This document shows positions 1 through 6,889 of a DNA stretch of 7,257 bases, in pieces. A model generated the notes under the pieces. That model saw nothing but the letters and a program-made list of their open reading frames with translations, was not told where the DNA came from and made no database searches. Origin of the DNA: Chloroflexota bacterium (lineage in GTDB: Bacteria; Chloroflexota; Anaerolineae; Anaerolineales; DRKV01); the NCBI GenBank assembly GCA_011051635.1, contig DRKV01000391.1, positions 1 through 7,257 of the forward strand, read 5' to 3'. Position 1 is the stretch's first letter; each line of letters starts with the position of its first letter. A program made the position numbers and the translations under genes.

Positions 1-2697
1 GAATTCACGGGTTACCTCGCCTCGCAGGGCGTCAGCGTTTTGCAAATCAAAATCGCCCCCGGCGAACCCTCCCCGCTGGGACGCATCGTGAGCGCCTTGC
101 AGCCCCTCATCCGGCCTGCGGCCCTCGCTGAACTGCCCCCCGCCACGCTGGGCGTGCTCGCTCCCCTTTTTTCCTCCATCGGGCAGATGAGGGAGAACCT
201 TCTCGCCCCGCCGCGGCTTGACCCCGCGGGAGAACGGCAGCGCCTTTATGCTGCTTTGACGGATTTGACGGCGGCCTGCCTGCCCGGAGAAGCGCTCCTG
301 TGGATTGATGATGCCCACCGCATGGGGCGGGTGGCCTGCGAGATGCTGACCGGGATGACGGGGAGGCTCAAACTCTTGTTGAGTTACCGCAGTGAGGAGG
401 TTCCTCCCGACCACCCCCTCCGTCAGGTTTTCCGCGCCGCCCAAAGGGAAGGCGCGCCCGCGGTTTTGCGCCTCCACGCCCTCCGCCCCGCCGACGTGGA
501 GGCCCTCATTCGGCAACTCTCCCACAGCGACCTGGCGGAAATCGCGGCGGAAATCAACCAGCAGGCGGAGGGCAACCCGCTCCACGTCGTTTCGTTGCTG
601 CAACACCTGTTCGATGAGGGGCAGTTGTACGTCGATGCCGGGGGCGGCTGGGGGATGACCGGCGAGGCGGCTGTCCCGTTACCGGCGACCATCCGCGAAG
701 CCATCCAGTCCCGTTTGCAGCGGCTGACCCCTGCCCAGCGCCGCGTCCTGGATATGGCCGCCGTCCTGGGGGGCGCCTTCGATTTTGCCGTGCTTCAGGC
801 CGCCAGCCCGCAGCCGGAGGCCTCCCTGCTGACGGTGCTGGACGAGTTGATGGACGCGGCCCTGATTACCGAACCGCGCCGCCTCGGACAGCCCGAATTT
901 GCCATCGCCCACGACCGCTACACCGAAATTTCCTACGAGACGCTGCCGGGCGTGCGCCGCAGGCAACTCCACGCCCAGGCCGGACGCGCTCTCGAACAGG
1001 TCCATGCCGGGGATTTGCAGCCGCATTACCCTGCCCTGGCGACCCACTTCGGGAAGGCCGAAATTCCCGAAAAGGAACGTCGCTACGCCGCGCTGGCCGG
1101 GGAACAGGCCGCGGCCCGGTTCGCCAACGCCGAGGCAATCCGCTACCTGGAGCGGGCGCTGGAACTCACCGCCCCGGAAGATGTCGAGCGCCGCGCCCGC
1201 CTGCTGTTGCGCTGCGAGCAGGTCTACGATTTGCTGGGGGAGCGGGAGGCGCAGCGGGATGCCTTGGGGGAACTGACCACCCTGGAAACCCGGTTGTCCC
1301 CTCAGGACCGGGCCGAGGTTCTCCACCGCAAGGCGCGGCTGGCCTGGTTGTCGGATGACACCCCACAGGCGCAAATCCACATCGAGGAGAGCATCCGTCT
1401 GGCGCAAACCTGCGGAGCCGTGGAGGTCGAAGCCGCCGGGTATCTGCTCCGCGGGAAGATGACCCTGGACCAGGACTCGGCGCGGCAACTGCTGGGCAAA
1501 GCCTTGTTGCTGGCACAGCAGGCTGGGCTGCGCGGCATGGAGGGCGACATCGTCCGCAGTTTGGGGAACGCCTGCTTCTGGCAGAATGACTACGAAGCCA
1601 GTCAGGCGTATTTTGAGGAAGCCCTGACCATCCACCGGGAGGTTGGCGACCTGCGCGGGGAACTTTCGGCGTGCAACAATCTGGGGCTTCTGCGCCAGAC
1701 ACGCGGCGACTTCCCTCAGGCGCGGGATTTCTTCGAGCAGGGGCTGGCGATTTGCGAGAAAACCGGCGACCGGCTGGCGGAGGGGGTGCTGCTCACCAAC
1801 CTCGGGGAGATGACCGCCGCCCTGGGGGAATACCGGCAAGCCCAAACCTACCTGGAGCGCGCCTGCCGCATCCGCGAGGAGGTCGGCAACGAGGAGGGCG
1901 TGGCGATGGTCTTGCAGCGTCTGGGGGATGTGCTCACCCGGCAGGGAGCCTACAGCCCGGCGATGCACCACTACGCCCGCGCCCTGGAAATCAACACCCG
2001 CATCAAGCAGCACCGGCAGCGGGGAGAGACGCTGGCCGCGATGGGGATGCTGCGCTACGAGTTGGGGGATTACGCCGGCGCACAGGAGGTTTACCGGCAA
2101 TCGCTGGCAGTTCTCCCCCCGGAGGCGGAACCGCACTGGGCGCTGGCGATGGCGGGGTTGAGTTTGCTGCACCACGCTCTCGGGGATGATGCCGCAGCCA
2201 TCGCCGCCGGGGAACAGGCCCTTTCCCTGCCCGTCTGTGAGTCCCTCCCCGCTCTCCGGGCTTCCGTCCTGACCCATCTGGGGCACGCGCTCTCCGGGGC
2301 AGGCCACCCGGCAGAGGCCGCGGGAAAATACCGGCAGGCGTTGGAAATCCGGCGGAGGTTGCAGCAGCCCCATCTGGAGACGGAACCCCTGGCGGGGCTG
2401 GCCGCGCTGGCGAGGGATGGGGGGCATCTCGACGATGCGATGGCCCTCGTCAAGCCGGTGCTGGCACACCTGGAGGCGGGTCCCCTGCAAGGCCCCGCAC
2501 ACCCGACGCGGGTGTACCTGACCTGCTACCGGGTGCTGCGCGCCGCGGGCGACCCCCGCGCCGGGGAGGTGCTCGCCGCGGCACACGCTCTCCTGCAGGA
2601 ACGCGCTGCCGCCATCCAGGACGCATCGCTGAGGCGGTCGTATCTGGAGAACGTGGCCGCCAACCGGGAGGTGGTGCGACTTTTTGAGGGGGAGTGA
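1..2697 (+). CDS. Large AAA/STAND-type ATPase with TPR array, probable transcriptional regulator (5' end outside window)
   Basis: The frame is open from base 1 and ends at TGA 2695-2697, giving 898 residues with no start needed in the window; an internal TTG at 40 is not a credible start. Residues about 1-330 look like an AAA_16/NB-ARC-like ATPase. Walker B is LLWIDDAH (residues 99-106), a sensor-like strand LLLSYRSEE follows, then EGNPLHVV and a winged-helix-like region (LPATIREAIQSRL). The Walker A P-loop must lie upstream. From about residue 520 to 830 there are roughly 40-residue TPR repeats of the type LGxxxxxxGDYxxAxxxxxxAL. The ending (LLQERAAAIQDASLRRSYLENV) resembles the C-termini of large BTAD/SARP, LuxR/MalT-like or cyclase-linked ATPases in Chloroflexota. 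Such proteins are signal-integrating cytoplasmic regulators that oligomerise with nucleotide. The missing N-terminus would decide between a SARP/BTAD DNA-binding domain, a cyclase or a kinase. Codon use is very GC-rich. Confidence 0.88.
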   Translation, partial: EFTGYLASQGVSVLQIKIAPGEPSPLGRIVSALQPLIRPAALAELPPATLGVLAPLFSSIGQMRENLLAPPRLDPAGERQRLYAALTDLTAACLPGEALLWIDDAHRMGRVACEMLTGMTGRLKLLLSYRSEEVPPDHPLRQVFRAAQREGAPAVLRLHALRPADVEALIRQLSHSDLAEIAAEINQQAEGNPLHVVSLLQHLFDEGQLYVDAGGGWGMTGEAAVPLPATIREAIQSRLQRLTPAQRRVLDMAAVLGGAFDFAVLQAASPQPEASLLTVLDELMDAALITEPRRLGQPEFAIAHDRYTEISYETLPGVRRRQLHAQAGRALEQVHAGDLQPHYPALATHFGKAEIPEKERRYAALAGEQAAARFANAEAIRYLERALELTAPEDVERRARLLLRCEQVYDLLGEREAQRDALGELTTLETRLSPQDRAEVLHRKARLAWLSDDTPQAQIHIEESIRLAQTCGAVEVEAAGYLLRGKMTLDQDSARQLLGKALLLAQQAGLRGMEGDIVRSLGNACFWQNDYEASQAYFEEALTIHREVGDLRGELSACNNLGLLRQTRGDFPQARDFFEQGLAICEKTGDRLAEGVLLTNLGEMTAALGEYRQAQTYLERACRIREEVGNEEGVAMVLQRLGDVLTRQGAYSPAMHHYARALEINTRIKQHRQRGETLAAMGMLRYELGDYAGAQEVYRQSLAVLPPEAEPHWALAMAGLSLLHHALGDDAAAIAAGEQALSLPVCESLPALRASVLTHLGHALSGAGHPAEAAGKYRQALEIRRRLQQPHLETEPLAGLAALARDGGHLDDAMALVKPVLAHLEAGPLQGPAHPTRVYLTCYRVLRAAGDPRAGEVLAAAHALLQERAAAIQDASLRRSYLENVAANREVVRLFEGE

Positions 2698-2715
2698 GGG
2701 GAATGCCCAAAAGTC

Positions 2716-2733
2716 CAGTAAGAAAACAGTAAG
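2716..2733 (+). promoter_or_regulatory. Heptamer direct repeat, 11-bp pitch (candidate activator binding site)
   Basis: CAGTAAG occurs perfectly at 2716-2722 and 2727-2733, separated by AAAA, so the two copies fall on the same face of the helix. Seven-base direct repeats with a four-base AT spacer are the known architecture of sites for OmpR/PhoB-type winged-helix regulators, and SARP activators use the same layout beside the -35 region. The repeats take the place of a recognisable -35 box. Which protein binds is not shown by the sequence. The neighbouring ATPase/TPR regulator is a candidate only if its unseen N-terminus is a SARP-type DNA-binding domain. Confidence 0.6.
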
Positions 2734-2740
2734 GTCGTTT

Positions 2741-2749
2741 TGTTATGCT
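2741..2749 (+). promoter_or_regulatory. Extended -10-like element TGTTATGCT
   Basis: TG at 2741-2742 is followed one base later by TATGCT at 2744-2749, which matches the TATAAT consensus at four of six positions. The hexamer begins 10 bases after the second CAGTAAG copy, close to the spacing seen in activator-dependent promoters of the PhoB and SARP type. If it is used, transcription would start near 2756 and leave a leader of about 36 bases before the small gene. No TTGACA-like -35 lies 17 bases upstream. The element overlaps the left arm of the following hairpin, so both functions may not operate for the same transcript. Confidence 0.4.
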
Positions 2750-2773
2750 GTGGTCAATGACCGCAGCATTTTT
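2745..2773 (+). terminator. Hairpin plus T-run, probable intrinsic terminator of the regulator gene (or attenuator)
   Basis: Bases 2745-2755 pair with 2759-2769 over 11 positions, including one G-U wobble (2751/2763), around a three-base AAT loop. The second arm runs directly into five T's (2769-2773). This is the form of a rho-independent terminator reading on the + strand, 48 bases after the regulator stop. The complementary strand lacks a T-run, so it is not bidirectional. The left arm overlaps the -10-like element, so the palindrome could instead be an operator or an attenuator of the downstream pair. Confidence 0.55.
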
Positions 2774-2791
2774 GATTCCACAAACCATTCG

Positions 2792-2995
2792 ATGACCTCT
2801 CACCCCTCACGCCATACGGTGACCTACATCGTGCGCATCTGGAGCGAATACCTGGACGAGTCACCGCCGCGCTGGCGCGGCGTGGTCCTTCCCGTCGGGG
2901 AGGAGACTCCCCTCCATTTCGCGGGGTTGGGTGAAATGCTCGAAATCATCCGGGAAAAAACACAACCACCTATCGAAAAGGAGGATAAGCCATGA
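2792..2995 (+). CDS. Small conserved-looking protein of unknown function, 67 aa
   Basis: I chose ATG 2792, the first ATG after the hairpin; it gives 67 residues ending at TGA 2993-2995. No clear Shine-Dalgarno precedes it. GTG 2819 is an in-frame alternative, and a TTG start at 2684 would run back into the regulator gene and is unlikely. The protein has no signal peptide or membrane segment. Its core reads YIVRIWSEY, then PPRWRGVVLPVGEETPLHF, then LGEMLEIIRE, and it ends in a charged, proline-containing tail. The pattern (IVRIW, a WRGxV strand, a G-E turn, then a hydrophobic helix) reminds me of short uncharacterised chloroflexotan proteins with a RIWxE...WRGxV...GExxxF..L..I pattern. That is recall, not a search result. 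Its stop overlaps the protease start by ATGA, so the two are translationally coupled. The function is unknown; a regulatory or chaperone-like role for the protease operon is only a guess. Confidence 0.72.
   Translation: MTSHPSRHTVTYIVRIWSEYLDESPPRWRGVVLPVGEETPLHFAGLGEMLEIIREKTQPPIEKEDKP
2978..2984 (+). promoter_or_regulatory. Strong Shine-Dalgarno of the protease gene
   Basis: AAGGAGG lies seven bases before ATG 2992, within the last codons of the small upstream gene. It is a near-perfect anti-SD match at ideal spacing and fixes the protease start at 2992. That in turn keeps the unusually long basic N-terminal region in the protein. Confidence 0.9.
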
Positions 2996-5900
2996 AAGCC
3001 AGGTTCCTTGCAACCCGCCCAAAAAACCAAACAACCATCCAGACCACAGAAACGAGACGAAAGAGGCCCTCCAAAACGCGTCGCCGACGCATTCTGGGGG
3101 TGTTCATTTCGGGCGTATTGATTGTGGGCGTATTGATTGCCGGTCTCAACCACACAAAGGCAGCGACGAACGTCGGGGGGACCTTCAGTTATCCCGTCGC
3201 TTTTGTGGATAAAACCTCGGTTGATTTGCACTGGACCCACCCCGATCCGATTTATGATACCTATGTCATCAGCCGGGATGGGCACCAGATTTTTACAACC
3301 GGAACCTCCGTGACGTTTTATCGTGATACGGGACTGACGGAGGGACAGACTTACACCTATGAAATCACCGCCATCGACGAAGATGACGGATACACGCTCC
3401 GCGCATCGCAAAACGCGACAACCGGCCAAATCCACGGAACGCTGTATCAGGACAAAATCTGGCCTGCCGACACGTATTCTTTGTCGGGCAACATCGACAT
3501 TCTGCCGGGCGTGACCTTCGAAATTCAATCCGGCTCGATAATCAACGATGCCAACGGATTCAGTCGTATCTCGGATTTAGCAGGCGGCGAACTGCATATC
3601 ACCGATAGTACCGTACACACTGATATGTCTGTCGGAACGGCCAACAGCGTGGTGAGTGATGTCATTTTTTCCGGATGTATACTGTTTTATGAACGCTCGG
3701 ATGAATTCAATACGACCAATATCTTTACAAATGGGGCCATACTTCACATTGGTTCCGGTTTGCCAACAATTCGTTCTCAAATGTTCGAGAAGGGCGCGGC
3801 AGTGGTGGTTGAGGGTAGCGCGTTGGCAACGATTGAGCAGTGCATTTTTGAACAGGCACAGGTGTCAGTTGAGAATGGCGGCAGCGCCATAATCACCGGC
3901 AACGTCTTTCGCCTGGGGGGAAGTACCGACGATGACCCTGACCCTGCCGTTCTGGTATCATCATCGGGAGATGTTGACATCCTGAACAATCATTTCGATG
4001 ACGCAGACATTCTACTTGATGCTTATGTCACGGGGAACGTGAATATTCGGAACAACACGATGCAAGGCGGCCCTCAAACCTGGGCAGGGATAAGGATTAA
4101 AAGTGGCACCCCTGAAATAACAGACAATGTGATTTACCGTTACAGCACAGGTATTCATTACAACCTTGGCAACAAGCCGGATGGAGGAACGGCCACCGGG
4201 AACACGATTGCATTAAATTACACAGGAATAGATATCGATGGTGCATCCACCCCCCTGATTAACGACAACTGCATTGCGGGAAACAGAGAGGGGGTCTATG
4301 CATCCCCGCTTGACCATGATGTCGATATGACCGGTAACTGGTGGGGAGCAGCCTCCGGGCCATACCATAGTACCAATCCGAATGGGGCTGGGAACCGGGT
4401 TTATGGTGACACGGTCGATTTTTCGGGCTGGTTAACCACCGATAATTGCCAGGCCGGGGATGTGGTAATCACCGATATGGAGGCCGTACAGGCCATCGGG
4501 AGCGATTTGGACTGGGTCAGCCAGAAGTTGGTCCCCTTGCCGGCAGTTGCCGGGCGCGAGACAATTGTGCGGGCCTACGCCGATGCACCGGTTGGGGCAG
4601 TCAGCGGTGTCGAGGGCAAACTGCGGGCTTATCGGGACGGCGCATATTTGGGGGAGATAGATTCGGAAAACACCATTCGTATCGAGCCAAAAGTCCCTTT
4701 GGAAACTCAGCGCAGTAATCTGAAAGAGGGAGCAGTTTACTTCGAACTGCCTGCCGAATGGACAACCGCCGGGACTTTGACGTACACCGTTACCCTGAAC
4801 CCGGACGAAAACCCCGTCGAACTATCCACAAGCAACAATGTGATGACCAATACAGTTGACTTCATAGAGCAGCCCCCCTTCAGAATTGCCTACGTACCTA
4901 TTCTTTACAAACCCGGCGGCGGCAGCAAAGGTGTCCCCCCCTCCGTTGGGCTAATCGTCAAAGGGCATGTTTTCTTGCAGTCGATTTTGCCCTACGCAAA
5001 CGTCGAAATGGGACTCTTCTCTCCCTTGACCTGGAAAAAGCAGATGCAAGGGGCTGACGAGCATGACGAATGGACGCGCGGCGGTGAATTGCTCAACATT
5101 CTCTCCGTGATACTCATCCAATGGAATCTGACCCACCCGCCGGCAGAGCGCTTCGACCAGATTATCGGCGTCTTTCCGGGTTCGGCCTTGGAAATGATTA
5201 GTTCCGGAGAGGCAGACTCGCGCTGGGGAGGCGACGATGAACCCAATATGGGGCTGGGAATCGCCAGTTATTGCTGGGCCAGCGGCGATTGCTTTGCCCA
5301 CGAAATCGGGCACAACCTTGGATTGCATCACACAAATGTACAGGGAAAAGATTGCTACGCACCAGATATCGAGTCGTACTGGCTGCAACATTACTCAGAC
5401 AACACGATTCAAAATTTCGGCTATTACGATACGCGCAATGAACTGGTTCCCGCCACAACGCCCGATATTATGTCCTATTGTCAGGATGCCTGGGTCTCCC
5501 CGCTGCACTGGAAAATGCTGCTGAACACCCGCGGGGTGCCCCAACCCCCCTACGAAGGCGAGGTGCCCGTCACCGACCCATCCCTTGCAGCAACCCGGAG
5601 CACAACCGCCGCCGCCGAAACGACCTACCTGCTCGTGCGCGGCTGGACCAGTATTGAAGGTGTGACCGAATTCCTGCCGTTTTGGACGGCAACCACCACC
5701 GATTTCCCCCTCTGGACGCCTGATAACGGCACGGATTACTGTGTCCGCATGAAAGACGGGGATGGGAACATCATCGCAGAAAAATGTATGGATGCAATTT
5801 TTGCCGACCCTGAAGCAAATGCATGGAGGATTACCAAGCACATGCTGGTGGCGCTTCCTGTTCCCGCAGGTTATACCGCTCAAAACGCGGATGGAACGCT

Positions 5901-6819
5901 CGCCAACATCGCCGAAATCTCGGTCTTCAGCAACAAATTCCAGCAAGATGTCGCCATACTCCAGCCATCCGAACATCAACCCACCGTATCCTGGGTCAAT
6001 CCTGCGCCCGGCACAGTCTTCACCCAGGATACGGAAATTCGGTGGACCGGGGCGGATGCCGACGGCGACCCGCTGGTGTACTCCGTTTTTTACCGACCTG
6101 CCTCCGATGCCCCCTGGATTCCCTTGATTGTGGATACCGCCAAAAATTCATATCCGGTGGCTTTGCAAGAATTGCCCGCCGGTAGCGCCGGGCAATTCAA
6201 AGTCGCCGCCAGCGATGGCTACCATGTTGTAGAGGCCATCTCCGGAGCCGTATCCGTGCCGGAACGTTCCCCGGGCGTATATCTGCTCTCACCGGTCACA
6301 GATGAGACCTACACCCCCGAAGTGTACCTGTCTGGCTACGGGTATCATCCCGACTACGGCCTGCTCCCCGGTGAATCGCTGACCTGGAACTCCAACCGGG
6401 ATGGCGTGCTGGGGAGTGGCGAGGCCTTGACGGTCACGCTCAGTCCCGGCGAGCACCTCATTACTCTGACAGGCTCATGCGAAGGTCAGACCACCACAAC
6501 CGTAGTCACTATCACCGTGAATGCCGAAGCCACAGCCATTACCGGACTGGCGATTATAGGCCCCGACGAGGTCACCACAGGGATTCCGGTCACTTTGCAA
6601 GCCTCGCTGACTTCCGGCACCGATGTCTCCTACACCTGGAACTTTGGTGACGGCACCACCGCGACCGGAAAAACGGTCACGCATATTTTCCCGATAGCAT
6701 GGTACGAACACACCTACAATGTCCAGTTGACAGCGGTCAATCCGCTCTCCCAGCGTATGGCCTATAAAAACGTGACCATCACCATGAATCAGGTGTTTCT
6801 GCCCGTCATTGTGCGCTGA
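2992..6819 (+). CDS. Secreted multidomain metzincin-type zinc metalloprotease with beta-helix, Ig-like/PKD domains and VFLPVIVR C-terminal tail
   Basis: This is a 1275-residue exported protein. Residues 1-33 are strongly basic, with RRKR and RRRR clusters. Residues 34-52 are a hydrophobic core, and a likely cleavage follows TKA/A near residue 57. Domains by eye are: FN3-like (about 60-143); right-handed parallel beta-helix repeats with many N-x-(I/V/F) turns (about 145-480), closed by the typical NWWG...SGP motif at 449; a CARDB-like beta domain (about 489-620); and the protease (about 625-870). The zinc site is HEIGHNLGLHH at 770-780 (ligands H770, H774, H780; base E771) and the Met-turn DIMSYC has M827. 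Cysteines 761, 767, 788 and 830 flank the site and could form disulphides. Beta-sandwich domains follow (about 996-1090 and 1095-1180), then a PKD domain with WNFGDG near 1216-1221. The exact peptidase family is not assigned and the substrate is unknown. Hydrolysis of extracellular protein is the expected role. The gene is less GC-rich than the regulator gene upstream. Confidence 0.93.
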   Translation: MKARFLATRPKNQTTIQTTETRRKRPSKTRRRRILGVFISGVLIVGVLIAGLNHTKAATNVGGTFSYPVAFVDKTSVDLHWTHPDPIYDTYVISRDGHQIFTTGTSVTFYRDTGLTEGQTYTYEITAIDEDDGYTLRASQNATTGQIHGTLYQDKIWPADTYSLSGNIDILPGVTFEIQSGSIINDANGFSRISDLAGGELHITDSTVHTDMSVGTANSVVSDVIFSGCILFYERSDEFNTTNIFTNGAILHIGSGLPTIRSQMFEKGAAVVVEGSALATIEQCIFEQAQVSVENGGSAIITGNVFRLGGSTDDDPDPAVLVSSSGDVDILNNHFDDADILLDAYVTGNVNIRNNTMQGGPQTWAGIRIKSGTPEITDNVIYRYSTGIHYNLGNKPDGGTATGNTIALNYTGIDIDGASTPLINDNCIAGNREGVYASPLDHDVDMTGNWWGAASGPYHSTNPNGAGNRVYGDTVDFSGWLTTDNCQAGDVVITDMEAVQAIGSDLDWVSQKLVPLPAVAGRETIVRAYADAPVGAVSGVEGKLRAYRDGAYLGEIDSENTIRIEPKVPLETQRSNLKEGAVYFELPAEWTTAGTLTYTVTLNPDENPVELSTSNNVMTNTVDFIEQPPFRIAYVPILYKPGGGSKGVPPSVGLIVKGHVFLQSILPYANVEMGLFSPLTWKKQMQGADEHDEWTRGGELLNILSVILIQWNLTHPPAERFDQIIGVFPGSALEMISSGEADSRWGGDDEPNMGLGIASYCWASGDCFAHEIGHNLGLHHTNVQGKDCYAPDIESYWLQHYSDNTIQNFGYYDTRNELVPATTPDIMSYCQDAWVSPLHWKMLLNTRGVPQPPYEGEVPVTDPSLAATRSTTAAAETTYLLVRGWTSIEGVTEFLPFWTATTTDFPLWTPDNGTDYCVRMKDGDGNIIAEKCMDAIFADPEANAWRITKHMLVALPVPAGYTAQNADGTLANIAEISVFSNKFQQDVAILQPSEHQPTVSWVNPAPGTVFTQDTEIRWTGADADGDPLVYSVFYRPASDAPWIPLIVDTAKNSYPVALQELPAGSAGQFKVAASDGYHVVEAISGAVSVPERSPGVYLLSPVTDETYTPEVYLSGYGYHPDYGLLPGESLTWNSNRDGVLGSGEALTVTLSPGEHLITLTGSCEGQTTTTVVTITVNAEATAITGLAIIGPDEVTTGIPVTLQASLTSGTDVSYTWNFGDGTTATGKTVTHIFPIAWYEHTYNVQLTAVNPLSQRMAYKNVTITMNQVFLPVIVR
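3097..3141 (+). repeat. Three tandem 15-bp units coding the signal-segment hydrophobic core
   Basis: The codons for GVFIS, GVLIV and GVLIA are consecutive 15-base units. The last two are nearly identical at DNA level: GGGCGTATTGATTG occurs at 3111-3124 and again at 3126-3139. The repeat builds the hydrophobic core of the export signal. Unit gain or loss would change the core length by five residues without shifting the frame. Confidence 0.85.
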
Positions 6820-6841
6820 GGGGTATCCATTTGAATACCCC
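6820..6841 (+). terminator. Hairpin directly after the protease stop codon
   Basis: GGGGTAT at 6820-6826 pairs perfectly with ATACCCC at 6835-6841 over seven positions, leaving an eight-base loop. It begins at the base after TGA 6817-6819. No T-run follows on either strand, so it is not a classical intrinsic terminator. It may be a 3'-end stabilising hairpin or a weak bidirectional terminator between two convergent genes. Confidence 0.45.
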
Positions 6842-6849
6842 CTTCCTGG

Positions 6850-6889
6850 TGTCATTGCGAACCACGGTCAGGCAGCGGAGCAATCGCTC
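6850..6889. repeat. Dispersed-repeat-like (REP/MITE-type) element with ATTGC...GCAAT ends
   Basis: TGTCATTGCGA at 6850-6860 and GAGCAATCGC at 6878-6887 resemble the ends of the widespread bacterial intergenic repeat that reads roughly TGTCATTGCGA...GAAGCAATC. ATTGC (6854-6858) and GCAAT (6880-6884) are inverted, and the right end contains GAGC/GCTC around AATC. It lies in the convergent gap between the protease and the kinase, a typical site for such repeats. Only one copy is in the window, so dispersal is inferred from recall of the motif. Confidence 0.45.

Larger units (their letters stand above)
2698..2791 (+). promoter_or_regulatory. Intergenic regulatory region between regulator gene and small-protein/protease pair
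   Basis: This 94-base gap is markedly more AT-rich than the regulator gene before it. It contains, in order, a pair of heptamer direct repeats, an extended -10-like element, and a hairpin with a T-run. It is the only non-coding gap upstream of the protease pair, so it must hold their proximal promoter if they are not read through from the regulator gene. Confidence 0.6.

Noticed and set aside
1..6. Window begins exactly with an EcoRI site, suggesting a cloned fragment end
   Set aside because: Other GAATTC sites occur uncut inside the window (for example near 3703 and 5668), so this may be coincidence and says nothing about biology.
679..2586. A 635-codon open frame on the - strand opposite the regulator gene
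   Set aside because: It lies wholly inside a gene with clear ATPase and TPR protein features. Long antisense frames are expected in such GC-rich coding DNA, and its translation shows no domain motif.
2684..2791. Upstream TTG start extending the small protein to 103 residues
   Set aside because: It would overlap the regulator's end and make the promoter repeats and hairpin coding, and the added residues show no domain features. ATG 2792 is simpler.
3100..4500. CRISPR-like or other regularly spaced nucleotide repeats in the beta-helix region
   Set aside because: The periodicity is at protein level (beta-helix coils). No identical DNA repeats with spacers are visible.
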